Of a DNA stretch of 64,000 bases, positions 37,228 to 45,207 are shown in pieces. The DNA is from Planctomycetales bacterium ZRK34 (GTDB taxonomy: Bacteria; Planctomycetota; Phycisphaerae; Phycisphaerales; Zrk34), in NCBI GenBank assembly GCA_014873095.1, contig CP050848.1:992001-1056000 (forward strand), in the 5' to 3' direction. Position 1 is the first letter of the stretch, and each line of letters starts with the position of its first letter. The notes beneath the pieces were generated by a model. It worked only from the letters and a program-made list of their open reading frames with translations, did not search any database and was not told the origin of the DNA. Both the position numbers and the translations under genes were made by a program.

Positions 37228-37974
37228 ATGGCGACATCAACTATCGAATGGACCGAAAAAACATGGAACCCAATTGCTGGCTGCACCCCCGTCTCGCCCG
37301 GCTGTCTGAACTGTTACGCCGCGATGATGGCGACACGACTCGCGGCCATGGGGCAGCGGAAGTACGACGGCACCGCTGAATGGCGGAGTGGCCGCGCCGT
37401 GTTCACCGGCATAATCAACCTTGATGAGACGGCGCTCGCCATCCCTTGTCGCGTGAAGAAGCCGACCGTCTGGTTCGTGAACTCATTGTCGGACTTGTTT
37501 CATGAGGGTGTGCCTCAGGATTTCCGCCGCCGAATTTTTGCGACGATGAACGAAAGTCCTCAACATCAATTCCAAATCCTGACCAAGCGCCCTCAAGTCG
37601 CTCTGGATGTCGCCGCCGACCTGACCTGGACGCCGAATATCTGGATGGGCACCACCGTCGAGAACAGCGCTGTCATCGAGCGGGCAGCCGTCCTCAGTCG
37701 AATTCCAGCGGCCATCAAATTCTTGTCAGTCGAGCCGATGCTTGGTCCGATTCCTGATCTGCCGCTGGACGGCATCCACTGGGTCATCATCGGTTGCGAA
37801 TCGGGTCCGAAGAAGCGTCCGTTCGAGAACGAGTGGGCGGTGGATGTTATTGAGCAATGCCGCAACATGGACGTCGCCGTATTCGTGAAGCAGGTCATTG
37901 TTGGCAAGCGGGTGTCGCACGATCCGGCTGAATGGTCTACGAGCCTGCGGGTGCGGGAGTACCCGGAGTATTGA
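37228..37974 (+). CDS. DUF5131 (phage Gp37/Gp68-like) protein
   Basis: A 248-residue protein with all family marks: STIEWTEKTWNPIAGCTPVS, PGCLNCYA (Cys-x2-Cys within C-x6-C-x2-C), VWFVNSLSDLFHEGVP, FQILTKRP, WMGTTVEN, LSVEPMLGP and WVIIGCESGP. The three-cysteine motif recalls radical-SAM-like iron-sulfur binding. Members occur in phages and integrated elements, sometimes beside three-Cys-motif partner proteins (TcmP), but no such partner is seen here. Start ATG 37228 has AAGGA upstream. Substrate unknown. Confidence 0.88.
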   Translation: MATSTIEWTEKTWNPIAGCTPVSPGCLNCYAAMMATRLAAMGQRKYDGTAEWRSGRAVFTGIINLDETALAIPCRVKKPTVWFVNSLSDLFHEGVPQDFRRRIFATMNESPQHQFQILTKRPQVALDVAADLTWTPNIWMGTTVENSAVIERAAVLSRIPAAIKFLSVEPMLGPIPDLPLDGIHWVIIGCESGPKKRPFENEWAVDVIEQCRNMDVAVFVKQVIVGKRVSHDPAEWSTSLRVREYPEY

Positions 37975-38009
37975 TTGCAGACAGCCTATCTTGAGCAGGG
38001 CTTTCATCT

Positions 38010-38279
38010 ATGACTTCAGACAGACAAGTCATCCTGACGCTTCTCCAAGTAGCCGAGATCTGCGGCGTCTCGCGTCGAACGGTCCTGCGCTGGATTCATG
38101 ACCATGGCTTGCCCGTCCACCGCCTTCCCGGTGCAGGCACCCGCCCTATTCTTGCCGTCCGATGTTCGGACCTCGACGACTGGCTCGACCAGCACCGGCA
38201 TGACCCTTCACAGTTGACTGAGGAAGCCGTTCTGAGGCTTGAGGGACAACGATTTTTACGGCAGAAAAATGGAGCTTGA
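38010..38279 (+). CDS. Excisionase-like helix-turn-helix protein
   Basis: An 89-residue DNA-binding protein of the HTH_17/excisionase group: LTLLQVAEICGVSRRTVLRWIHDHGLPVHRLPG followed by RPILAVRCSDLDDWLD, the usual winged-helix end of this family. It lies 33 bp before the recombinase gene, as directionality factors do; regulation of that recombinase or control of excision is inferred from position. Confidence 0.8.
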   Translation: MTSDRQVILTLLQVAEICGVSRRTVLRWIHDHGLPVHRLPGAGTRPILAVRCSDLDDWLDQHRHDPSQLTEEAVLRLEGQRFLRQKNGA

Positions 38280-38312
38280 CACCAGACGACCTGATGCGTC
38301 CCGTGTGTAGCG

Positions 38313-39458
38313 ATGGCAACGAAACGAAACAGACTGCTTACCTGGCATGCGAACCACAATCGTTCTGGCGGTCGGTGGAGGAAATACGTGAATGGGAAGG
38401 TCAGGTATTTCGGTCACGGCAGTTCACCTGATGATGTGCGGTCGTACCGAGAAGCTGAACGTAAATACATCGAGTTCCTGAAGAAGCTTGAAGATGCCCA
38501 GCCTGTCGAAGTCCCCGCTAACAAGGCGACGGTCGAGGAGGTCGCCGAGAAATATCTTCAGAATGAATACAACCGAGCCATTCGAGGCGAAATTTCGGTG
38601 AATTACTTTGATCGGCAGCGGCGATGCGCCGAGGTGTTTGTTGATTTTCTCGGCCGGAAAAAGAAATATTCCAGCATCAACGAACTCGACCTCGATGACT
38701 ACCGCCAGCACTGCCTAAGTTGCCCCCCTTCTGAATCTACAGGACGTCCCATTTCACTGGCGACGGTGAAAGCACGCATAAACCTCGTAAAATCCCTGAT
38801 CCTCTGGGCATGGGAGCGACGACTGTGTGAGATGCCCAGAAATCTGCGGTCGTACACCCGGTTCAATCTTCCGACGCCCACGCCGAAGGTTTTCACCGTC
38901 GAGGAAATAAAAACCCTGTGGAAAGAGGCGAGTCAGCGCCTTCGTTGCTTCGTGGCACTGGGATTGAATTGCGCCATGGGACAGCAGGACATCTCCGATC
39001 TGCGGCTTAAGGAAATCAACTTCGATGAAGGTTACATCGAGCGTGGACGGTCGAAGACTGGAGTCCGGTCAATGTACAAACTGTGGCCGGTGACCATGGA
39101 ACTGATTCGCAAAGAGATGGTCGATGATGCTGGACCTGATGACCGAGTTTTTCTCAACGGTAATGACCTGCCGCTGGTTCGTCGTTGGCTCGATGCCGAA
39201 GGTAAAGCGAAGATGTCTGACGCTGTTGGGAATCTATTCTGGCGTCTTCAGCGGAATCTATGCATCAATGGCGGGCGAGGGTTCTATTCGTTGCGGGCGA
39301 CTGGGGCGACTGAGATTGAGCGAATCAATCCGCTGGTGACTGAGTTGTATTTGGCTCATGCTGAGCGTGGCATGAAGCGGCATTATGCTGTGCGTGATTG
39401 GTCGGCACTGGATGATGCGCTTGAAGTATTGGGTCACATATTCGATCTAAGCAAATAA
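38313..39458 (+). CDS. Tyrosine recombinase/integrase with altered catalytic residues
   Basis: A 381-residue phage-integrase-like protein. An N-terminal Arm/SAM-like region (about 70-175) precedes the catalytic domain (about 195-370). Where active members have the first catalytic Arg (TGLR-x2-E), this one reads LNCAMGQQDISDL, with Gln in place of Arg. Box II reads FYSLRATGATEIE, with Arg kept but the His replaced by Ser. The Lys in RGRSKTGVRS and the final HAERGMKRHYAVRD His/Tyr are present. Such altered recombinases are known in planctomycetes; activity is uncertain. It follows an excisionase-like gene and precedes a convergent RloC-like gene. Confidence 0.82.
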   Translation: MATKRNRLLTWHANHNRSGGRWRKYVNGKVRYFGHGSSPDDVRSYREAERKYIEFLKKLEDAQPVEVPANKATVEEVAEKYLQNEYNRAIRGEISVNYFDRQRRCAEVFVDFLGRKKKYSSINELDLDDYRQHCLSCPPSESTGRPISLATVKARINLVKSLILWAWERRLCEMPRNLRSYTRFNLPTPTPKVFTVEEIKTLWKEASQRLRCFVALGLNCAMGQQDISDLRLKEINFDEGYIERGRSKTGVRSMYKLWPVTMELIRKEMVDDAGPDDRVFLNGNDLPLVRRWLDAEGKAKMSDAVGNLFWRLQRNLCINGGRGFYSLRATGATEIERINPLVTELYLAHAERGMKRHYAVRDWSALDDALEVLGHIFDLSK

Positions 39459-39525
39459 TGAAACTATCTATTCTCATTGACGAGACCAGAGCTACGATCA
39501 AAGATTTCAATCTATCATAACTGAG

Positions 39526-41748
39526 TCATGGGGTTCCTTCGCTGGCTGTGTCACCCATCATCATTTCATAGTGAGCACCATGTTGCGTCCTAATGAATAT
39601 CTGTTTGAACACCGATAAGTATGTTTCTACTGATGTTCCATCGACAGATACAAAAATGTCGTCACCTGTAATATGAGAACCCGCGTTTACCCAAGAGAAC
39701 AAAGATTGACACACAAGCTTTTCACGACCTTCAAAATGCTCGCAGATCGCATCACGATCCAGGTTACCCAATACTGTGAAGTACCCCTCAAGTATTCGTC
39801 GCATGGTGTTCTGGATGGTGATGCTGCCTACCGGCCCCCTCTTTAGCTCCATCCATAGGCATTCATATGACGTCTTAATTGGATTGTCCCCATGCGATTC
39901 GCACGTAGAGCCGACTTCCAATTTGCGCACTGTCCAAAATGTCTCTTCTCGTAGTTTCCCTCCATTCGGACGCCTTTGATTGAATGTCACCTCTCGATGA
40001 AAATACACGTTGTGCGTAAGCACGAACACCTGCTTTACGTGGCTATTACCTGACCGCATATCCTCCATCAATCCGCGAATGAGCGCGCTAACGATAAATA
40101 AAACATCGCTGTCAAAACTGGATACAGGATCATCAAAGACAATGACTCGATCCGTAGTCATCCCACTTTCTGATTCACTTCCTTTTAAGAGGTGGTAAAA
40201 ATACAAGAATGCAACAAAATTCCTCTCTCCTTCGCTCAATGTTGTTTTCGCATCTGATCCATCATTACGAACAATCTTATAGAAGCGACTCTGCTTTACC
40301 TGTGCCAACTGAAAGTTCCGGAAGCCAAAGGATTGTAGAATGCTATTGACTCCATCAACTGTCGGTTGAATGCTGGTCGTCACCTTTTCCAATTCACGAA
40401 TCTCGGATTGCTTCGCTCGACGGCGTGCTTCCTTATTGTCAATCTGAATATTGAGATTTTCGATTGCAGTCGTGAGACCAACTCGTTTCTTCAGAAACAG
40501 TGCGAGCGGCACATCTATCTCTTGATCAAGTACATAGCGCCACACCTCATTCGTCAGCACTTGTTTCTCCTCTGCCAAGTTGTCTACCATGCGATTGTGT
40601 TGCCTAATATTCGTATTCGCCACCTCAACGAGCGCCTCAATCTGTGAGCACAACTCTCCTAGCGGCTCAAGCGTAATGACCAAACTTGGCTCCACTTGTT
40701 TTCGCTTGAGATGCTGTTGATTGGAAGTCGTCTTCGCTTGAAATAGTTCGATCAACGTTCGCAGTTTCTCCACATCTAGAAACTTGGCAGGAGACTGCAA
40801 AATTCTCTCGAAGTATTGTTGGCAGAAACTGACTGACTCGGCGTACACTGTGCGTGAGCGATTGATTTCATTCAGATCACTTTCGAATGTTTCATCAAAG
40901 TACTTATTCAAGCTGGCTGCGAAACTATCAGGGGTGGCCTGTTGACAGAAGGGGCATGTCCCTTCCTCTGGATCGTAGAATGCTAGCCCCTGCTTCACCC
41001 AGTCACTATTACCCAGCCTTTGAATCAAGTCTGCAATATCCACATCGGAACTGCCAATCACCTTCTTCCTCAGAATTGCTGCGCCCTCAAGGTTTGTTAG
41101 TGACTCAAACTTTATTGACTCCACCTCAGCCACTTTGTCGTGATTGGCATCGAAGATGCTCGAAGCTCTAGCCTTTAGATCGTCTATAGATTTGAGATCG
41201 GCATTGTTCGATTCGGCCTCTCTAAGCATCCGCTGCTTAAACGCTTCCTTACTGTTACGCACTCCCACAAACGCACCCTGAAAGTCAGCATCGAGCTTCT
41301 GCTTTATTGCCCAGCATTCTTCTTCGAACTCACTCTCCAATTGTTTCAACTCAACTTCTTTACCTCCGCGTTCGCCTTCACCCTTGAGCGTTGCAGTCAG
41401 TTTTTTCACTTCATCAGCCAACTCATCGAGTTCGGATTTGGCTGTAGCAATTTTTTCAGTAACTTCTTTGCTTTCCTCACCCAGTGTGAAGATGCCTTTT
41501 AATTGCGGTGATTGATCGAATGACCGCTCAACAAAGTCTCGGTTGTACACAATTGTCTTTAGGGGCTGACCGCCCTGCCAAACCACAGAGCAATGAGGGT
41601 AATCAGACGCGTTGGCGACAATTCGAGATATCGTTGTCTTACCCGAACCATTCGTCCCAAAAATGAAGTTGTACTTGGCTAAGCCGTCGAGCACTTGTTC
41701 ATCTGGTCCGAAGCTGGCTTCTGACTTAACTACGACCCGCTCGATCAT
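39526..41748 (-). CDS. RloC/PrrC-like AAA ATPase with zinc-hook motif and putative anticodon-nuclease end
   Basis: A 740-residue protein of the AAA_13 group. ATG 41748 has GGAGG upstream and is preferred over an earlier codon at 41766. Walker A FGTNGSGKTT is at about 31-40; coiled coils run about 75-300 and 330-450; the zinc-hook-like CPFC is at about 263-266; ABC signature TLSEGE at about 502; Walker B VIVFDDPVSSFD at about 533-544. In the C-terminal part, MRRILEGY (R-x3-E, about 647-651) and NAGSH (about 689) match in order the Arg-Glu-His triad of PrrC/RloC anticodon nucleases. RloC joins a zinc hook, ATPase and tRNA nuclease and acts as a suicide defence. The same role is likely here but unproven. 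No restriction-modification genes adjoin it. Confidence 0.78.
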   Translation of the reverse strand: MIERVVVKSEASFGPDEQVLDGLAKYNFIFGTNGSGKTTISRIVANASDYPHCSVVWQGGQPLKTIVYNRDFVERSFDQSPQLKGIFTLGEESKEVTEKIATAKSELDELADEVKKLTATLKGEGERGGKEVELKQLESEFEEECWAIKQKLDADFQGAFVGVRNSKEAFKQRMLREAESNNADLKSIDDLKARASSIFDANHDKVAEVESIKFESLTNLEGAAILRKKVIGSSDVDIADLIQRLGNSDWVKQGLAFYDPEEGTCPFCQQATPDSFAASLNKYFDETFESDLNEINRSRTVYAESVSFCQQYFERILQSPAKFLDVEKLRTLIELFQAKTTSNQQHLKRKQVEPSLVITLEPLGELCSQIEALVEVANTNIRQHNRMVDNLAEEKQVLTNEVWRYVLDQEIDVPLALFLKKRVGLTTAIENLNIQIDNKEARRRAKQSEIRELEKVTTSIQPTVDGVNSILQSFGFRNFQLAQVKQSRFYKIVRNDGSDAKTTLSEGERNFVAFLYFYHLLKGSESESGMTTDRVIVFDDPVSSFDSDVLFIVSALIRGLMEDMRSGNSHVKQVFVLTHNVYFHREVTFNQRRPNGGKLREETFWTVRKLEVGSTCESHGDNPIKTSYECLWMELKRGPVGSITIQNTMRRILEGYFTVLGNLDRDAICEHFEGREKLVCQSLFSWVNAGSHITGDDIFVSVDGTSVETYLSVFKQIFIRTQHGAHYEMMMGDTASEGTP

Positions 41749-42015
41749 GGAGCACCTCCACAGCATTTACATTTGCTATCTGTAATAACAGCGTGCAGCA
41801 AAGACCGATCTCGAAATCGGCATAGGGTTCTCACGATCAATAGGCTGCATGTACCGGAATTCACAGATTGGACCTCGGCTGAACAACTGAGAATACCGAT
41901 GCAGCACCGAGACCACAAATACCCCCTGCTGCCTAGCCTAGATGCCAAGCGCCAGCCTCATCGCCGCGTTCATGAATGTATGAGCGGCAGACTAACTTCC
42001 ATATCCATTTGTCTT
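41749..42015. other. Intergenic region between the RloC-like gene and the tRNA
   Basis: No gene or RNA is supported here. Open frames on both strands are short and lack ribosome sites. The region must contain the promoter of the minus-strand RloC-like gene. It is bounded on the right by two direct repeats at 42016-42053 and the tRNA-Ala terminator. Confidence 0.4.
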
Positions 42016-42053
42016 GCGCGGGTCACATGACCCGTTGGCGCGGGTCACATGAC
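42016..42053. repeat. Two 16-bp direct repeats with 22-bp period
   Basis: GCGCGGGTCACATGAC occurs at 42016-42031 and 42038-42053 without a mismatch. Within the first copy and its following bases GGGTCA-CA-TGACCC forms a 6-2-6 dyad. The 22-bp spacing puts the two units on about the same helix face. The pair lies between the RloC-like gene promoter and the tRNA terminator; operator or recombinase binding site are both possible. Confidence 0.6.
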
Positions 42054-42071
42054 AGTCACATCTGCAAAATG

Positions 42072-42106
42072 AAAAAGCCCCAACTCCTTACGAGTCGGGG
42101 CTTTTT
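42072..42106 (-). terminator. Rho-independent terminator of tRNA-Ala
   Basis: On the minus strand the RNA reads AAAAAGCCCCGACTC, a GTAA loop, GGAGTTGGGGC and five U residues: a strong 10-bp stem (one G-U pair) plus U tract. It starts 7 bases after the 3' end of the tRNA. Confidence 0.92.
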
Positions 42107-42112
42107 GCCAAG

Positions 42113-42185
42113 TGGAGGCGAGGGGGCTCGAACCCCTGACCTCATCCATGCCATGGATGCGCTCTCCCAGCTGAGCTACGCCCCC
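42113..42185 (-). tRNA. tRNA-Ala, anticodon GGC
   Basis: A complete 73-nt cloverleaf on the minus strand: 7-bp acceptor stem GGGGGCG/CGCCTCC with one G-U pair, D arm GCTC-AGCTGGGA-GAGC, anticodon arm CATCC-ATGGCAT-GGATG with anticodon GGC, T arm AGGGG-TTCGAGC-CCCCT and discriminator A. The CCA end is not encoded. Its 3' end faces the recombinase and RloC-like genes, the usual side for integrated elements, but I did not find a second copy of the 3' end in this window. Confidence 0.97.
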
Positions 42186-42355
42186 TTGGGTGATGAGAAA
42201 GCCATTTTATGCATTCCGGTGGGTCGGTCAAACCGCTCCCACCACGAATTTTATCCGACCCGGTGGGTCGATTCCGTCCCGGGCAATACCCGCAGGCGGC
42301 GAATCGTCGTATAACCGTCAATATCCGCTGATCGACCACCAAGGAGTCCACGCTC

Positions 42356-43435
42356 ATGATCATGACCGCCGCCAGCTATTGGGTTCTCATCGTCAGCTTC
42401 GCCCAGGGCCCGACCGGCGGGCTGTACCTGGCCCAGTTCGACACCAAAGCGCAGACGCTCACGCAGGTGCAACACATCACCGAAGGGATCAACCGCCCGA
42501 TCTTTGCCCGGTTCAGCGCCGACGGCACACAACTTTTTGTCGCAGACGATGTCGGTGATGATCCCGACTCGCGAAACGGCGCCCTGGCGATCTTCGACTT
42601 CGACCAAAAGACCGGCAAGCTCACGCTCAAAGGGCGCACCTCCACGCAGGGTCGCAGCTCGTGCTACGTCGGACTCACCGACAAGCTGGCGCTGGTGGCC
42701 AACTATTCGCAAGGCAACATCATCGCGATTCCTTACGATAAGACCGGCCCCCTGCCGGGCGCGATGACGTTCGAGCATCAGGGATCGAGCGTGAACACCC
42801 GCCGCCAGAAAGGCCCCCACCCCCATAGCTTTGTCCCGAGTCCGAGCGGGCGCTTCGCGCTGTCGGCTGACCTGGGCACTGACGAGGTGTACATCTACCC
42901 GGTACATGGCGCGAAGGTCGAACACGCTTCGAGCGTCATCAAGATGAAGCCCGGCGCCGGGCCACGCCATATCGCGTTCTCACCCGATGGCAAGATGATG
43001 TTCATCGTGAATGAACTCGACGGCACGCTGTGCAGCTTTGCGTGGGACGACACGAAGGGGCAGGCCGAGCGGCTGGACTGCAACCCTACCCTGCCGGCTG
43101 ATTTTACAGGTCAAAACACCGCGGCGGATATTTACACGCACCCGTTCCGCCCGCTGGTGTACACCTCCAATCGCGGGCTCGACAGTATTGCCGTCAGTGC
43201 ATGTGACAAGGCCGGCAAGCTCACGCTCAAGGCGAACATTCCTTCTGGGGGCGGTCATCCGCGCGGGTTCACCATCACGCCCGACGGGCGGTTCATTCTC
43301 GTTGCCAATCGTGATTCGGATAATGTCGTGCTGTTCACGGTCGACCCGGAAACGGGCCTGCCCGCCGCGACTGGCAAGACGCTGACGATCCCCAAGCCGA
43401 TGTGCATCACGACCCAGCCCCGACCCCGGAAGTAA
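42356..43435 (+). CDS. Lactonase-family seven-bladed beta-propeller (6-phosphogluconolactonase-like)
   Basis: A 359-residue protein of the lactonase family (the YbhE/Pgl type). Seven repeated blades are visible, with conserved GPHPHSFVPSPSGRFALSADLG, GAGPRHIAFSPDGKMMFIVNEL and GGHPRGFTITPDGRFILVANRDSDNV. Members hydrolyse 6-phosphogluconolactone in the pentose phosphate pathway, although many relatives have other or unknown substrates. No signal peptide is seen. The start ATG 42356 has AAGGAG 9 bases upstream. It is a single gene between the tRNA and the Tad locus. Confidence 0.85.
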   Translation: MIMTAASYWVLIVSFAQGPTGGLYLAQFDTKAQTLTQVQHITEGINRPIFARFSADGTQLFVADDVGDDPDSRNGALAIFDFDQKTGKLTLKGRTSTQGRSSCYVGLTDKLALVANYSQGNIIAIPYDKTGPLPGAMTFEHQGSSVNTRRQKGPHPHSFVPSPSGRFALSADLGTDEVYIYPVHGAKVEHASSVIKMKPGAGPRHIAFSPDGKMMFIVNELDGTLCSFAWDDTKGQAERLDCNPTLPADFTGQNTAADIYTHPFRPLVYTSNRGLDSIAVSACDKAGKLTLKANIPSGGGHPRGFTITPDGRFILVANRDSDNVVLFTVDPETGLPAATGKTLTIPKPMCITTQPRPRK

Positions 43436-43454
43436 TCAATATGGCGCCAAACCA

Positions 43455-43471
43455 GGGCCGCGTAGCGGCCC
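43455..43471. repeat. Short 7-3-7 palindrome
   Basis: GGGCCGC-GTA-GCGGCCC, perfect arms with a 3-base centre, 20 bp after the lactonase stop. The same centre and arm length occur again at 49419-49435. Confidence 0.6.
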
Positions 43472-43573
43472 GGCCATGGAGGTTTCAAGAGGGCTTTCTG
43501 CCAAAATGATTCGACGACCGCAGGGCGGCGGCGGGCAGTGCGTTTAACCGTTTGCCACGAACCTGCTAGAATC

Positions 43574-44686
43574 ATGCTCATGGGCAAACAGGACATTTTC
43601 GAAGCGACCGTCGCGCACTACCTGGCGCCGATCAAGGAGTACCTTGACGACACCTCGGTGGCGGAAGTCATGATCAACCGGTCGGATGAAATCTACGTCG
43701 AACGCGACGGACAACTCATCCACACCGAGGCGCGGTTCAGCGACCAGGAAGCCTACGAAGCGGCGGTCAACAACATTCTCCAGTTCACCGGGCGAAGCTT
43801 TTCCGATGAAATCTCGCTGATCGATGCCCGCCTGCCCGACGGCAGCCGCGTGCATGTGGCGAAGGAGCCTTGTGCGCGGTTCGGCATGGCGATGACGATT
43901 CGCAAGTTCTCCAAGAGCATGCTCGACATCGACTGGCTCGTGGAGATCGGCTCGCTGACTGAACAGGCCAGCCAATACCTGAACCTCATGGTCAAGTCGG
44001 AGGCCAATCTGCTGGTCGCCGGCGGCACCAGCTCGGGTAAAACCAGCCTGCTGAACGCCATGAGCTGTTTCATTCCCGAGGGCCAGCGGATCGTCGTGAT
44101 CGAAGACTCCGCCGAACTGCAGCTTCAACAGAATCATGTGATTTCGATGGAAACCAAGCCCGCCGACCGCTACGGCCGGGGTTATGTCGGCATCCGTGAA
44201 CTGTTCCGCAGCAGCCTGCGGCTCCGCCCTGACCGGATCATCATCGGCGAAGTCCGCGGCGGTGAGGCGCTGGACATGATCCAGGCGATGACCTCCGGGC
44301 ATGGCGGTTCGATGGGCACACTGCACGCCAACAACCCCCGCGACGCACTTAACCGACTGGAAACCATGGCACTTATGAGCAAGGTGGAACTCCCGCTGCA
44401 CGCCCTGCGGGCCCAGGTCGCAAGCGCCATCGACGTCGTGGTGCAGACCCAGCGGCACATCGGCGGCAAGCGCATGGTGACTCAGATCGCGGAAATCGAC
44501 CCGATCGACGAAAAAGGTCAGTACCAGGTGCGCGATCTTTTCAACCTCCAACGCGTCGAAACGGAGGGCGCCGACCGCCACGACCAGCAATTGACCTGGA
44601 CGGGCGAGAAGAGCTACCTCGCCGGCGCCCTGCGGAGCGAAGAAGAAAGTTTAATCACGGACCGGACTCGGCCGATATTCGAATAA
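43574..44686 (+). CDS. tadA: TadA/CpaF-type pilus ATPase, first copy
   Basis: A 370-residue secretion ATPase (ATG 43574; ATG 43580 is equally possible and no ribosome site decides). It has the CpaF core: [36 protein letters not shown], Walker A GGTSSGKTSLLN (about 155-166), Asp box VIEDSAELQ, Walker B RPDRIIIGEVRGGEALD and His box GSMGTLHANNP. It is shorter than the second copy at 53593 and lacks an FHA domain. It energises Flp pilus assembly on the cytoplasmic face of the inner membrane. It opens the Tad locus, 76 bp before the first prepilin. Confidence 0.92.
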   Translation: MLMGKQDIFEATVAHYLAPIKEYLDDTSVAEVMINRSDEIYVERDGQLIHTEARFSDQEAYEAAVNNILQFTGRSFSDEISLIDARLPDGSRVHVAKEPCARFGMAMTIRKFSKSMLDIDWLVEIGSLTEQASQYLNLMVKSEANLLVAGGTSSGKTSLLNAMSCFIPEGQRIVVIEDSAELQLQQNHVISMETKPADRYGRGYVGIRELFRSSLRLRPDRIIIGEVRGGEALDMIQAMTSGHGGSMGTLHANNPRDALNRLETMALMSKVELPLHALRAQVASAIDVVVQTQRHIGGKRMVTQIAEIDPIDEKGQYQVRDLFNLQRVETEGADRHDQQLTWTGEKSYLAGALRSEEESLITDRTRPIFE

Positions 44687-44691
44687 CGCGT

Positions 44692-44720
44692 TTGATAAGC
44701 CACGTAACGTTAATTAGAAT
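44692..44720 (+). promoter_or_regulatory. Sigma70-type promoter before the Flp-like prepilins
   Basis: TTGATA (44692-44697), a 17-bp spacer and TAGAAT (44715-44720) in an AT-rich island between the first tadA and the prepilin gene. Transcription would begin near 44727, leaving room for the ribosome site before ATG 44763. This would allow separate, stronger expression of the pilins. Confidence 0.5.
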
Positions 44721-44762
44721 AAAGATATGGAAAAAGGCATACCATCCGGCGAAGGTCCCACC

Positions 44763-44927
44763 ATGAGGCAGCTGATCGCCGATCAGTGTGGTGCGACGAC
44801 GCTGGAATGGGCCCTGCTGCTGGCGGCGATCGCGCTGCCGAGCTACTACATCATCCGTGCGACGATGAGCCTGCTGGTCGAGCATTATCGGATGATGACC
44901 GCCATCAACGGCCTGCCTTTTCCGTAA
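44763..44927 (+). CDS. Small Flp-type prepilin
   Basis: A 54-residue protein: charged leader MRQLIADQCG, then ATTLEWALLLAAIALPSYYII. The G-A cleavage point with Glu at +5 and the hydrophobic helix are those of Flp/Fap prepilins. ATG 44763 with GAAGG upstream is preferred over ATG 44727, which coincides with the predicted transcript start. It is followed 55 bp later by a second prepilin. Either may be the major pilin; pairing may allow mixed fibres. Confidence 0.8.
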   Translation: MRQLIADQCGATTLEWALLLAAIALPSYYIIRATMSLLVEHYRMMTAINGLPFP

Positions 44928-44982
44928 ATGAGCTCAACCTGCCAGCCGCTGGCGTGTAGGCCAGTTTAAAGGAGTGCTATCT

Positions 44983-45186
44983 ATGAAACGAGCACTGAAC
45001 TTCCTCGGTCGGCTCTATCGCGATGAGCGTGGCGCTGAAGGTCTCGAAAAGCTTCTGATCATCGCGGCGATCGTGCTGCCCCTGCTGGGCCTGCTGATCT
45101 TCGCGCGGGACTGGATCAGCGAATGGGTCGGCGACGAAGCCAACGAGGTCCGCGACAGCGCGGATGCGATGCAGGACTCGTTCTAA
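44983..45186 (+). CDS. flp: Flp-type prepilin
   Basis: A 67-residue prepilin: MKRALNFLGRLYRDERG then AEGLEKLLIIAAIVLPLLGLL. Cleavage after Gly leaves Glu at +5 of the mature chain, and the tail is short and acidic. ATG 44983 has AAAGGAG 9 bases upstream, the strongest ribosome site of the locus, which suits a major pilin. Confidence 0.85.
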   Translation: MKRALNFLGRLYRDERGAEGLEKLLIIAAIVLPLLGLLIFARDWISEWVGDEANEVRDSADAMQDSF

Positions 45187-45207
45187 CACTCGGCGAACGG
45201 TTCCGGC

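Noticed and set aside
42113-42185. Second tRNA 3' end marking the other attachment site
   Set aside because: No copy of the tRNA 3' end was found on reading the window; the border of the putative element is left open.
43544-44590. 348-codon minus-strand frame opposite the first tadA, and 45876-47123 opposite tadE and the kinase
   Set aside because: Antisense shadows in GC-rich DNA; the plus-strand frames contain clear catalytic motifs.
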